A DNA stretch of 64,000 bases. Source: Nostoc sp. CHAB 5834. Lineage in GTDB: Bacteria > Cyanobacteriota > Cyanobacteriia > Cyanobacteriales > Nostocaceae. How positions within the stretch are numbered: position 1 is the first letter of the stretch; every line of letters begins with the position of its first letter. Positions 44,988 through 54,181 of this stretch are shown piece by piece. The position numbers and the translations under genes are program-made. The stretch covers positions 77,973 to 141,972 of the forward strand of contig JAIVFU010000008.1 of NCBI GenBank assembly GCA_020829485.1, written 5' to 3'. The notes beneath the pieces were generated by a model that had not been told where the DNA came from, ran no database searches, and saw only the letters and a list, made by a program, of their open reading frames with translations.

Positions 44988-45213
44988 GGGTAATTAATGA
45001 GTGGCCGTTATCGATAAGATAATGGTCAACCCCTTTGAGGAAGTCAAAAGTCAAAAGTTTACCTCGCAAATAAAGCTGCGAGGGGACGTTGACACCCGTT
45101 AATAAAACATGTATCTTCAAAGTATATACGTTAGAAAAATTTTTAGAAGTGTTTCACTCCGAAAATCTAAAGTTCGGGCGTGTAGATCACTAACAAAATT
45201 TTTGGAGATAGCT

Positions 45214-45453
45214 ATGACCGCAGTTGTTGCTAAATGGGGAAATAGTTTAGCTATTCGGATTCCAAGAGCGGTAGCTGAACAAGCACATGTAACGGAAGGG
45301 ACAGCTATAGACCTTAGTGTGGAAGGTAATAATATTATAATTACACCACAAAAAAGAAAAAAGTATACCCTTGATGAGTTGCTTGAAGGTATGACTCCTG
45401 ATAAATTCCATTCGGAATTTGAAACTGGAAATGCTGTGGGGAATGAAGATTGA
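45214..45453 (+). CDS. mazE: MazE/AbrB-type antitoxin
   Basis: 79 residues from ATG at 45214, preceded by GGAG; the longer frame from 45109 lacks similarity. The SpoVT/AbrB swapped-hairpin pattern is VVAKWGNSLAIRIPRAVAEQAHVTEGTAIDLSVEGNNIIITPQ. The acidic C-terminus should bind the toxin. Its stop overlaps the toxin's TTG start (TTGA), so translation is coupled. Confidence 0.9.
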   Translation: MTAVVAKWGNSLAIRIPRAVAEQAHVTEGTAIDLSVEGNNIIITPQKRKKYTLDELLEGMTPDKFHSEFETGNAVGNED

Positions 45454-45893
45454 TAGTTAATCCATACTTTCCTAAAAGAGGAGATATTATCAAATTAGAA
45501 TTTGGAGCTACACAGCAGTTTACGGTTGATTCGATTCAGCGTGCATTTGCCCTCTACACATCAGGAATGTCATTTGATGACATTGCTAGGACAATGAACA
45601 ATGAACTAAAACAGCAAGGGCGGGAGCAAATGGGCTACCGCCCTGTTCTTGTTATATCTCCAATTAAATACAATCGAATCGCTTCTTTAGTTTTAGCGTG
45701 TCCGATAACTAATAAGGCAAAAGGGCTTAGTTTTGAAGTTCCACTTGTTGAGGGAATGCAAACAAAAGGAGTTGTGTTATCCGACCAAATTAAAACACTC
45801 GATTGGAAAGCTAGAAAGGTAAAATTCGTTGAAAGTGTTTCACAAGATTTAATAGAAGAAGTACAGGCAAAGCTCGAGACATTAATTTTATAA
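45450..45893 (+). CDS. mazF: MazF/PemK-type toxin with helical insertion
   Basis: A 147-residue toxin from a TTG start overlapping the antitoxin stop. The MazF core is seen as PKRGDIIKLEFG, GYRPVLVISPIKYNR, ASLVLACPITNK and GVVLSDQIKTLDWKARKVKFVESV, as in the ribosome-independent mRNA interferases. Residues about 21-60 form an insertion between the first strand and the GYRPVLVIS strand. It is predicted helical with an HTH-like SIQRAFALYTSGMSFDDIARTMN. Standard MazF has only a short loop there. Confidence 0.85.
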   Translation: MIVNPYFPKRGDIIKLEFGATQQFTVDSIQRAFALYTSGMSFDDIARTMNNELKQQGREQMGYRPVLVISPIKYNRIASLVLACPITNKAKGLSFEVPLVEGMQTKGVVLSDQIKTLDWKARKVKFVESVSQDLIEEVQAKLETLIL

Positions 45894-45975
45894 AACTAAT
45901 TTTATTTTAATTTAGAAGTGCGATCGCACTCTACGAGACGCTACGCGTAGCTAAATGATTTAGGACTGCTATAAT

Positions 45976-46887
45976 TCAGCTGCTTCCACCCAAAATATAT
46001 ACATAGGAACCCAAATTTTCATCATCTGTACCAACAATCACACCACCTTCTGCACCTGGAATAAGTTCCATACCTTCAATTTTGTGGTAATTAGAGCGGT
46101 AGAGGGGAACAAGTTGAGGATTTTGCCGCCATACAATTTTGTTACCACGCAATCCTAGATAACCAGCGACATACACAGCTGACTGAAATGGGCCATCATC
46201 TCCAGCATCACTTGCTGAGGTAATATATACAATTCCTACGGGGTCTACCTTAATATCTGAAATATGACGAACCTTGCCAGATGGAAAAGGTACTTTCAGA
46301 TTAGCAGAACCTGCAAGAGTGATTTGATATTTAGCTAAATCAAATATTCCCCAAAAAATAGTTGCTGGTTGTTCTCCTTCACCTCGATGTCCCCAAATAG
46401 CAACTAATTTGCCGTCTATATTTTGTAATGCAAATGCTTCAAAATTATTTCCTTGAATAATTCCTGGTAGATTGAATTCCTTAATAATAGAGATGGTTTT
46501 ATTGGCAGGCTCTAACCTGATGTCATAAGCTTTTCCAGAACTAGTTAAAGCAATAAAAGAGGATTTTGTTTTTTCTGGAACAGATGTTAAAGCTTCTAAG
46601 TCGATGGGCAATTCTATGTTATTTGGCCAGCTTAATGGGAAATATTCAGGTTGGTTTTTACCCTTAATGCTGATGATTGCTAAACGACCTTGGTTTTTTT
46701 GTTTGTTGTCATGGGCAATCAGAAAATCTAGCGTATTGCTTTGTTGCTCTATCAAAGCCATACCACTGATACCGAAAGGGATACCACCGCGAACCGGACG
46801 CCAATCTTGCGCCCAAACTTGCTGTGATATAAGTAACAATGCACTTAAGACTACTGTATTGATGATTAACCTAAGAAACCGAGGCAT
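45976..46887 (-). CDS. Secreted hypothetical protein, beta-propeller-like
   Basis: A 303-residue protein with a signal peptide (cleavage probably after VWAQ, about residue 26). The mature part has repeated strand patterns (GISGMALIEQQSNTLDFLIAHDN, NFEAFALQNIDGKLVAIWGHRG, HISDIKVDPVGIVYITSASDAGDDGPF, KIEGMELIPGAEGGVIVGTDDENLG), suggesting a phytase-like or esterase-like beta-propeller. I do not recognise a named family. The catalytic function is unknown. Confidence 0.7.
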   Translation of the reverse strand: MPRFLRLIINTVVLSALLLISQQVWAQDWRPVRGGIPFGISGMALIEQQSNTLDFLIAHDNKQKNQGRLAIISIKGKNQPEYFPLSWPNNIELPIDLEALTSVPEKTKSSFIALTSSGKAYDIRLEPANKTISIIKEFNLPGIIQGNNFEAFALQNIDGKLVAIWGHRGEGEQPATIFWGIFDLAKYQITLAGSANLKVPFPSGKVRHISDIKVDPVGIVYITSASDAGDDGPFQSAVYVAGYLGLRGNKIVWRQNPQLVPLYRSNYHKIEGMELIPGAEGGVIVGTDDENLGSYVYILGGSS

Positions 46888-46917
46888 ATTGATTTAGCCA
46901 AGCTGAACGCATAAGTG

Positions 46918-47217
46918 ATACCAATTCACGAAAACCCTGATACATATAGATTTCTTGTAAGGGCATGGCATTGCCCATACGTGTCAACTTAACGTGAAAC
47001 CCTTGTCGAGACGTGATATTCAGTTCTCTAGCTTTCCATCACTCACCGCGTCACCCCACCCTAACCCTCCCCTTATAAAGGGGAGGGAACAAATTTCCTG
47101 TTACCCCCCTTACAAAGGGGGGTAAAACGCCTGTGGGACATGCATTTTAGCTTAAGTTGACACCAATGGGCAAAGACTTGCCCCTACCAACGTATTTCTA
47201 TCATTATTAAACTGAAA
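46918..47217. mobile_element. MITE-like repeat with ATACCA end, uninterrupted copy
   Basis: A reverse-oriented copy of the element at 16589-17123 with the same internal inverted repeats, lacking the nested 208-bp insertion. The right border is approximate. No coding capacity. Confidence 0.82.
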
Positions 47218-47464
47218 GTGTGTGAGTATCGGTAAAAGGAGTGTGTTAACGGATGCTCAATCATATCAAATCCAGGCAATTTGCACCCACATCAATAAAG
47301 CAGTCTTTTGTACTCACACTTTACAGCATATTTACGTAAGTAAGTCGGTACAATAAAAGCAAACTGTGTGAAGAAAAGTAAACAAGGTTAAAACCCTCTT
47401 TCACCCTGCCCCCTGCCTTATCCCAACGATAATTATTTACGCCGACCTACTTAATTGCTTAGGA

Positions 47465-47575
47465 GGCGTTGCTGAATCGAGGTATGAATTTGGATGTAGA
47501 GACGTAAAATTTTACGTCTCTACAAGGATTTTCATCGGAATGCACAATCGTTTTCATACCGCAATCAGCAATGCC
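47465..47575. repeat. 111-bp inverted-repeat element with 28-bp palindrome
   Basis: Ends GGCGTTGCTGA (47465-47475) and TCAGCAATGCC (47565-47575), inner arms GGTATGAA/TTCATACC, and a perfect palindrome of 28 bases at 47496-47523 built on GTAGAGACGTAAAA. It ends two bases before the stop codon of the hybrid kinase gene and may act as its terminator. Confidence 0.8.
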
Positions 47576-47577
47576 GC

Positions 47578-49857
47578 TTAGGATAGTACTTTCTGTAAAG
47601 AAAGCAATAATTCGTTGACAGTATAGGGCTTCGACAAAAAGGTATTGACACCAATAGCAGCTACTGCACTGAGCTTATTGTCAGACATAAGTCCACTGCT
47701 GGCAATAATTCTGACTTGGGGGTTGATTTTTCGCAGGGTACGGATGGCAGTTAAACCATCTAGCGAGGGCAGCATAATATCCATTAGTACAGCACTAATT
47801 TTATCCCTATTTTTAGCGTACAGCGCGATCGCCTCAATGCCATCACTGGCAATTAGGGTTTTATAGTTGTGAGCTTCTAATGATGTTCTCGTAATCTCAA
47901 GAATTGCAACTTCATCATCCACAACCAGAATCAATTCTCCATGTCCTGTTTGTGGTGGCAATTCTTCTGGAGTGAGTGTTTCCATTCCCTCCACTGCTGG
48001 CAAGTAAACCTTAAAGCTAGTGCCACTTCCCGGTTCGCTATACACCTCCACAAAACCTCCGTGGCTTTTAACTATCCCCAGCACGGTGGAAAGTCCTAAC
48101 CCTGTTCCTTGTCCCACATCTTTTGTGGTAAAGAATGGCTCGAAAATTCTATCTAAAATTTCTCTAGGAATCCCAGTTCCAGTATCGGAGACATTAATCA
48201 CTGTGTAAGGCCCCTCTTTGGCTTCCAGGTTCATGCGGGCATAATTTTCGTCAATCAACAGATTCTCAGCAGAGATAGTCAAACTACCGCCATTGCCCAT
48301 AGCATCGCGGGCGTTAACGCAGAGGTTCATTAGTACTTGATGCAGTTGGGTGCTATCTCCAGAAAGCATCCACAAATCCTGCGGTACATCAGTGCTGATT
48401 TCTATGGATTTGGGAAATGTCTCTTTGAGAATCTTGCCAAGTTCCACAATTATATGTCTGAGTTGCAAAGTGATGCGCTTCCCTTCTACACCCCGCGCAA
48501 AGGATAGCACCTGTTTGACTAAATCAGCACCGCGTCTAGCGTTAATTTCCAAAATTTCTAGTAGATGGCGAGTTCGCTCATCTGCATTAGGAAATTTCAA
48601 TGGTAGCAGTTGCGCTCCTGCCAAAATCGGTGTCAGGATATTGTTGAGGTCGTGAGCAATGCCACTAGCTAAAGTGCCAATACTTTCCAGGCGTTGGGCA
48701 CGAAACAATTGGGCTTCTAGGTGTTTTTTCTCCGTAATATCTGTGTCAACGGTGAGAATTGATTTGGGTTTCCCTTGTTCATCGCACACCAGACTCCAGC
48801 GACTAGCAACAAGGATTTCCTTGTCAGTTTTGGTAAGTTTAGTTAACTCGCCCTGCCACTTTCCTTTACTAACAACTTGTAAAAGAGCCGCTTCGATTTC
48901 TGGTGAAAATTCATCATACAAAAGCTCACTAGCATTTTGGCCCCAAGCTTCTGTAGCTTTCCAACCGAAAAGTGTTTCTGCGCCTTTGTTCCAGAAGATA
49001 ATTTGATTGTTTAAATCTCGCAGGCAAATGGCATCTGTGGTGACATCAAGTAATGCTGCTTGTTCGCGGATTTTTTCTTCTGCCAATTTGCGTTCGCGTA
49101 GCGCAGCTTGTCGTTCGCTAATATCAATACTGGCGCATGTCACGCCAACAATTTCTTGCGACTCATTCCGCAATGGCTCAACAGTCAAATCGTAATATCG
49201 AGTTGTATCTTTGATTGTTATTGATACTTCCTCTCGCCTTCCTATGCCAGTGGTTAACACTCCATGTTTAATTGTGGTGAGACGTTGAGCATCTTCAACT
49301 GGGATAACATCCAAGTCTTGTTTGCCCAATATTCCCTCAACCGTCAATCCGTATGAAGGATTGTAAACCCAGATGTACCGTAACTCGCAATCTTGGTTGT
49401 AGACAAAGATGGGAGAATTTTTTAGGGCCACTCGAAATCGTTCCTCACTCTGTCGCAGGGCGTTGTCTGCCCGTTGCCGTTCGATGGCATAACGCATGGA
49501 GCGCACCAGCAAGTCGCCAGTTACTTGCCCTTTCACCAAATAATCTTGCGCCCCTTCTTGCATTGCTCTAATTGCTAGGGTTTCATCGTTTATGCCCGTC
49601 AGCACAATTATCGGAGTGGCTTTTGCTTGATGGTGAGTGATAACAAAGGTTTCTAATCCCTGGCTATCTGGCAGCGAGAGGTCTAACAAAATTACATCGA
49701 AAAGTTCCTTAGCTAAGTAGTTGAGTGCTTCAGAAAGCTGCTCAACGGGCATCAAATCAACTACAACTGTAGTAACTTCCTTTAAAAACTCCTGTAATAA
49801 AAATACATCACCAGGGTTATCTTCTACTAATAAGACTTTAATATTTTTACCTGCCAT
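47578..49857 (-). CDS. Hybrid histidine kinase (REC-PAS-PAS-HisKA-HATPase-REC)
   Basis: 759 residues from ATG at 49857 ([17 protein letters not shown]); a GTGGA ribosome site supports it over the frame from 49896. Domains in order: receiver (about 5-125, D in VILLDLSLPD), PAS (about 135-250), PAS (about 265-385), HisKA with LASGIAHDLNNILTPIL, HATPase with NARDAMGNGG, DTGTGIP and GTGLGLSTV, and a second receiver (AVLMDIMLPSLDG). The HDLNN H-box is the NtrB-like type. It lies 5 nt after the Rcp-like regulator gene, so it should share a phosphorelay with the upstream kinase. Confidence 0.93.
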   Translation of the reverse strand: MAGKNIKVLLVEDNPGDVFLLQEFLKEVTTVVVDLMPVEQLSEALNYLAKELFDVILLDLSLPDSQGLETFVITHHQAKATPIIVLTGINDETLAIRAMQEGAQDYLVKGQVTGDLLVRSMRYAIERQRADNALRQSEERFRVALKNSPIFVYNQDCELRYIWVYNPSYGLTVEGILGKQDLDVIPVEDAQRLTTIKHGVLTTGIGRREEVSITIKDTTRYYDLTVEPLRNESQEIVGVTCASIDISERQAALRERKLAEEKIREQAALLDVTTDAICLRDLNNQIIFWNKGAETLFGWKATEAWGQNASELLYDEFSPEIEAALLQVVSKGKWQGELTKLTKTDKEILVASRWSLVCDEQGKPKSILTVDTDITEKKHLEAQLFRAQRLESIGTLASGIAHDLNNILTPILAGAQLLPLKFPNADERTRHLLEILEINARRGADLVKQVLSFARGVEGKRITLQLRHIIVELGKILKETFPKSIEISTDVPQDLWMLSGDSTQLHQVLMNLCVNARDAMGNGGSLTISAENLLIDENYARMNLEAKEGPYTVINVSDTGTGIPREILDRIFEPFFTTKDVGQGTGLGLSTVLGIVKSHGGFVEVYSEPGSGTSFKVYLPAVEGMETLTPEELPPQTGHGELILVVDDEVAILEITRTSLEAHNYKTLIASDGIEAIALYAKNRDKISAVLMDIMLPSLDGLTAIRTLRKINPQVRIIASSGLMSDNKLSAVAAIGVNTFLSKPYTVNELLLSLQKVLS

Positions 49858-49862
49858 TTCCA

Positions 49863-50288
49863 CTACTCCGGTGGCAGTTTTACGATCGCAAACCAAAAAT
49901 TTTCTATTGATTGGACAATTTTAACGAATTGATCGAAATCTACAGGCTTAGTTATATAACAGTTTGCACATAAATTATAGGCTTTAAGGATGTCTTCTTC
50001 AGCTTGGGAAGTCGTCAAAATTACTACAGGAATTCGTCTAAGGTTTTCATCTCCTTTAATTTCTGCCAGTACTTCTCGCCCATCTTTTCTGGGTAGATTT
50101 AAATCGAGAAGAACAATATCTGGATGGGCTGCTTCAACATATTTGTCCTGCTTTCGCAAGAATGCCATTGCCTCTACACCATCTTCGACCACATTCAAGT
50201 GAATGGAGATTTTGCTATCTTCTAGGGCGATGCGTGTGAGTTGGGCATCGCCAGGATTATCCTCTACCAACAAAACCTCAATAGGCAT
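49863..50288 (-). CDS. Rcp1-like response regulator
   Basis: 141 residues from ATG at 50288 ([17 protein letters not shown]). It is a single receiver with an acidic pair in VEDN, phospho-acceptor D in [15 protein letters not shown] in [12 protein letters not shown] and K in [11 protein letters not shown]. This is the Rcp1 subfamily, the usual partner of cyanobacterial phytochromes and related photoreceptor kinases. It lies 8 nt after the cyanobacteriochrome-like kinase gene. The DNPGDAQLT pattern and C-terminal extension fit Rcp1. Confidence 0.92.
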   Translation of the reverse strand: MPIEVLLVEDNPGDAQLTRIALEDSKISIHLNVVEDGVEAMAFLRKQDKYVEAAHPDIVLLDLNLPRKDGREVLAEIKGDENLRRIPVVILTTSQAEEDILKAYNLCANCYITKPVDFDQFVKIVQSIENFWFAIVKLPPE

Positions 50289-50296
50289 AATCGGTG

Positions 50297-52867
50297 TTAT
50301 GATGCCCACGATTGCTTACCTGCTCTATCTGGAATTGTGAAGTAGAAAGTCGAGCCTTCACCCAGTTTTGACTCAACCCAGATCCGGCCGCCGTGGCGTT
50401 CTATAATTTTCTTACAAATTGCCAGACCAATTCCAGTACCCGGATACTTATCTCTACCGTGCAATCGCTGAAAAATTATAAAAATACGTTCTGTATACTG
50501 GGATTCCAAACCAATACCATTATCGCGTACCCAGAACAACCATTCATCTACCGACGGGATAACATTTAAACTTTCCCCATCTGGATTTGCATCTGGCTTT
50601 GCTACTCCGATGTGAATTTGTGGCTGCTGATGACGGCAAAATTTGATTGCATTGCCAATCAGGTTTTGAAATACTTGTATCAATTGGGTAACATCAGCCA
50701 TTACTTTAGGTAGAGGATCGTGAGTAACAATCGCTTTACTATCCTCGATCGCAATTTGAAGATTAGCGATTGCTTGTTCTAAGACAACACTACAATTTGC
50801 TGAGATAAAGGGCTGTCCACGGGTGCTGACGCGAGAATAATTCAACAAATCATTGATTAGGGTCTGCATCCGCCGGGCCCCATCTACTGCGTAGTTGATA
50901 AACTGATCAGCATTAGTATCTAGTTGATTTTTGTATCTTCGCTCTAGTAGTTGTAAATAACTCGTTACCATCCGCAATGGCTCTTGCAAGTCATGGGAAG
51001 CGACATAGGCAAACTGTTCCAATTCCGCATTAGAACGAGCGAGTTCCTGACTTTGCTGGCTTTGTTTTTCTAATAGTTGCGCTTGAGATAAAGCAATCCC
51101 AATTTGGTTAGCTAGTTGCTTTAACAACTCCGTCTCAAAGTTATTCCACCGTCGAGGTGCAGCACACTGATGAGCCAGCAACAAGCCCCAAATGCTTTCC
51201 CTGACGATAATTGGCACTACGAGGTTAGCTCTGACAGCAAACTGCTGAAGAAATTTTCGATGGCATGGTTGAATGTGAGCAGCTTCAATGTCTTCCATCG
51301 CACTCACTCTTCCTTGGCGATATCTTTCTATGTATTCTTCCTTAAAACAGGGGTCAAAAATATTTCTTCCCAGAATTACGGGCCAACCAGGTAGCACCGC
51401 CTCTTGCACTACTGTTCCCGAACCATCAGACTCTAGTTGAAAAATTAAAACTCGGTCAGCTTGTAGTAGTTTTTGTACCTCTGTTACCGTGGTTTGGAGG
51501 ATTTCATCTATTTGTAAAGATTCTCGAATTTTCAGGGTGATTTCGGCAAACAATTGCGATCGCAAATTCTGCCGCTTTAATTCCTCATCTGCCTGCTTGC
51601 GATCTGTGATATCTGTATAAGAACCCACCATCCGCACTATATCACCCGATGCGTCCCAAAGTGCCTGTCCTCGATCTAGAATCCATTTATAGCTGCCGTC
51701 TTGGCATTGGACTCGATATTCACAGACGTAAAACGGTGTTTTATTGGCAAAGTGGTCTTGAAAAGCTTGAAGTACCCAATCTCGCTCATCGGGGTGGATT
51801 ATTTTTGTCCATCCATCCCAACCGTTGGAAATTTCGTGGTCTTTATAACCAAGCATTTCCTTCCACCGAGTTGAGAAGAACACTTCATTAGTTTTAAGGT
51901 TCCAGTCCCAAATACCATCATTATTACCATGTAATGCTAATTGCCAGCGTTCTTCACTCTCTGGTAGTGCTTCTGCTGTTCGCCCTCGTTCAGTAATGTC
52001 TTGAAAATATACAGACAAGCCGTCTTTTGCAGGATAAGCGTGGACTTGAAGCCAACAGTTTAGTGGCTGATAAAACTCCTCAAATTCCACACTCACCTGT
52101 TCTAACATTGCCCTGTGATACTCACGATGAAATGTTGTGTCTATGAGTTCTGGAAATACCTCCCAGATGCTTTGACCTAATAATTCACTCTGGGTTTTTT
52201 GCAACAGTAATTCTGCTTGACCATTAATGTAGGTGAATCGCCACTTTTTATCTAAGGCAAAAAACGCATCAGTAATGCTTTCGAGTAAATTAGCAATGCG
52301 AATTCTGGCCAATTCAGACTCGGCGTGTGCTGCTTGCTCATACGCCACGAGCTTCTCGGTAACTTGAGATACCTCAGTTACATGACGCCTGAGTTCTAAT
52401 TGGTCGATTACCAAGCGACTCAGACCTACAAGCGCCTCCACTTGTTTTTGGCTCAATTCTTTTGGAGCTTGGTCAATTACACACAGAGTTCCCAGCATAT
52501 CTCCTTTGGGAGTAATTAGGGGTACACCTGCATAAAACCGTATATATGGATAGCCAGTTACTACCGCATTATTTGCTAATGTTTCATCAGCTAAGGTGTC
52601 AGGAATCACCACAACATTACGCCGCTCTTGGCAAAGGTAAGATAACCCAACATACCGGGGCATTTCTGATACATTTAAACCTACTTTTGCCTTAAACCAT
52701 TGACGGTTTTCATCAATGAAATTTACCAACGATATGGACGTACCACAAATAAATGCAGCTAACTGAGCAATATTGTCGTAAGCTTCTTCCGGTTCGGTGT
52801 CAAGAATTTGATACTGGCGGAGGGCTTCTAGCCTTGCCACTTCTGTATCAATTTGTCCAGCTTTCAT
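50297..52867 (-). CDS. Cyanobacteriochrome-like sensor histidine kinase (GAF-PAS-PAS-GAF-HisKA-HATPase)
   Basis: An 856-residue soluble kinase. An N-terminal GAF spans about 25-160. Two PAS domains follow (about 188-295 and 305-425, the second ending with a PAC motif [10 protein letters not shown]). A second GAF (about 435-600) has D505-P-C507-F and P534-C535-H536, plus [11 protein letters not shown] and [10 protein letters not shown]. These are the DXCF and chromophore-binding CH motifs of cyanobacteriochromes. HisKA has H625 in [12 protein letters not shown] (phytochrome-type), and the HATPase has [15 protein letters not shown] and GTGIGL. It heads a three-gene operon with an Rcp1-like regulator. 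Confidence 0.9.
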   Translation of the reverse strand: MKAGQIDTEVARLEALRQYQILDTEPEEAYDNIAQLAAFICGTSISLVNFIDENRQWFKAKVGLNVSEMPRYVGLSYLCQERRNVVVIPDTLADETLANNAVVTGYPYIRFYAGVPLITPKGDMLGTLCVIDQAPKELSQKQVEALVGLSRLVIDQLELRRHVTEVSQVTEKLVAYEQAAHAESELARIRIANLLESITDAFFALDKKWRFTYINGQAELLLQKTQSELLGQSIWEVFPELIDTTFHREYHRAMLEQVSVEFEEFYQPLNCWLQVHAYPAKDGLSVYFQDITERGRTAEALPESEERWQLALHGNNDGIWDWNLKTNEVFFSTRWKEMLGYKDHEISNGWDGWTKIIHPDERDWVLQAFQDHFANKTPFYVCEYRVQCQDGSYKWILDRGQALWDASGDIVRMVGSYTDITDRKQADEELKRQNLRSQLFAEITLKIRESLQIDEILQTTVTEVQKLLQADRVLIFQLESDGSGTVVQEAVLPGWPVILGRNIFDPCFKEEYIERYRQGRVSAMEDIEAAHIQPCHRKFLQQFAVRANLVVPIIVRESIWGLLLAHQCAAPRRWNNFETELLKQLANQIGIALSQAQLLEKQSQQSQELARSNAELEQFAYVASHDLQEPLRMVTSYLQLLERRYKNQLDTNADQFINYAVDGARRMQTLINDLLNYSRVSTRGQPFISANCSVVLEQAIANLQIAIEDSKAIVTHDPLPKVMADVTQLIQVFQNLIGNAIKFCRHQQPQIHIGVAKPDANPDGESLNVIPSVDEWLFWVRDNGIGLESQYTERIFIIFQRLHGRDKYPGTGIGLAICKKIIERHGGRIWVESKLGEGSTFYFTIPDRAGKQSWAS

Positions 52868-53195
52868 TAACTTTTCTTAATAAATTTAAATGTAACATCG
52901 AGTAAGCAACGTGGCTATTCAAGAATAGCTTAACCTCTTGTAATAATTCTTAGTCTTTTCCCCGCCTCTGGCTGTTCAGGAAAGCCTGTTTAGATTTTGC
53001 CAAAATGCTAAATTCACATTAGAAGTGATGCTTAGAGTAAGCTATTCTTTGTATACGCCGCAAAGTTATTGCGTAGGCGTAGCCCGTCGTACACATCTCA
53101 CCAATTCTAGTGTAAACAAATTTAGTCTGCATGAGGAGATTAAATTGTTGCAGACTATCTGCTATTAACATCGTATTCAGAAGGCAGAGCGTTTT
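52868..53195. other. Gap upstream of the phosphorelay operon
   Basis: A 328-bp gap between divergent genes. It includes a reverse copy of the 21-bp dispersed repeat (53074-53094). The promoters of the kinase operon and of the methyltransferase must lie here. No gene. Confidence 0.6.
53074..53094 (-). repeat. 21-bp dispersed repeat in a HIP1-like site
   Basis: On the minus strand the unit follows GAT and precedes CGC, as in the other copies, with one base change (GTGTACGACGG in place of GTCTACGACGG). Confidence 0.75.
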
Positions 53196-53858
53196 ATGAC
53201 AACTCAAACACTAGGACTCGAACAAAACCTTTATGACTATTTACTATCAGTCTCTCTCCGAGAACCGGAAATTTTAACCCAACTCAGGCAAGAAACAGCC
53301 CAGCATCCAATAGGGAGGATGCAGATTGCTCCCGAACAGGGGCAATTTTTGGCGTTACTGGTACAGTTGTTGGGAGCTAAGAAAACTTTGGAAATTGGGG
53401 TATTTACAGGTTATAGTTCCCTGGTGGTGGCATTGGCGTTACCGAGGGACGGTAAGGTGGTAGCCTGTGATGTGAGTGAGGAATTTACAACGATCGCTCG
53501 GCGCTATTGGCAGCAAGCAGGAGTGGCGGATAAAATTCAACTGCACATTGCCCCAGCTTTGGAAACTTTGGATCGGCTACTGGCAACAGGAGAGACGGAA
53601 ACCTTTGATTTTGCTTTCATCGATGCAGATAAGAGCAATTATGATGGTTATTATGAGCGATCGCTACAATTAGTGCGTCCGGGAGGACTGATTGCGATCG
53701 ATAATGTCCTTTGGTCTGGTAAGGTTGCCGACCCCCAAGTGCAAGATAATAGAACTAAAAAGATTCGTGCCTTTAATGAAAAGCTGCATCAAGACCATCG
53801 AGTTAGTCTTAGTTTAGTAGCGATCGCAGATGGCTTGACTCTGGCACTCAAGAAGTAA
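53196..53858 (+). CDS. Class I SAM-dependent O-methyltransferase (CCoAOMT-like)
   Basis: A 220-residue enzyme of the metal-dependent catechol-type O-methyltransferase family. Motif I is LEIGVFTGYSSLV (about 65-77), the SAM acidic residue is in VVACDVSEEF, and metal-binding residues are in FAFIDADKSNYDGYYE and AIDNVLWSGKVADP. The substrate is unknown; cyanobacterial homologues methylate caffeate-type phenolics and flavonoids in vitro. Single gene, ATG start after AGAAGGCAGAG. Confidence 0.92.
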   Translation: MTTQTLGLEQNLYDYLLSVSLREPEILTQLRQETAQHPIGRMQIAPEQGQFLALLVQLLGAKKTLEIGVFTGYSSLVVALALPRDGKVVACDVSEEFTTIARRYWQQAGVADKIQLHIAPALETLDRLLATGETETFDFAFIDADKSNYDGYYERSLQLVRPGGLIAIDNVLWSGKVADPQVQDNRTKKIRAFNEKLHQDHRVSLSLVAIADGLTLALKK

Positions 53859-54181
53859 TGTCTTTGAATCCCCATTTATCTATTTGTTATGGACGTAGAA
53901 GTGGCTGTAGTGTCGCTTTTATAAAAAATTGTGGTTTCATCAGTTACCGAGAAAATGGGTTTAAAGACCATTTGCAGCAGCTGACTTTTCATACTAAAAT
54001 CCACTTTTGCTACTCTGAAGTGTCACACTAATAATTTTCTTTATTTGAAAATTAATTATAGAGTAAAAAAGTGTACCAGTAGATTTTTTTCTTTTTTAAA
54101 TATTTATTCGGGTGTATATTATTACTATATCAAAGTAAAGAAATGCCTCTACTAACTGTTTAACCTTTAATATTAATATCC
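53859..54181. other. Gap, no gene seen
   Basis: A 323-bp AT-rich gap before the first AAA-like gene. No repeats, strong hairpins or named sites are recognised. Confidence 0.5.

Larger units (their letters stand above)
46888..47577. other. Gene-free stretch with two repeat elements
   Basis: The first half is a copy of the ATACCA-ended element (46918-47217). The last part is an inverted-repeat element with a 28-bp palindrome (47465-47575). The middle is AT-rich, with no gene. Confidence 0.75.

Noticed and set aside
48350..49006. Open frames opposite the hybrid kinase
   Set aside because: Antisense shadows of strongly coding sequence, with no own signals.
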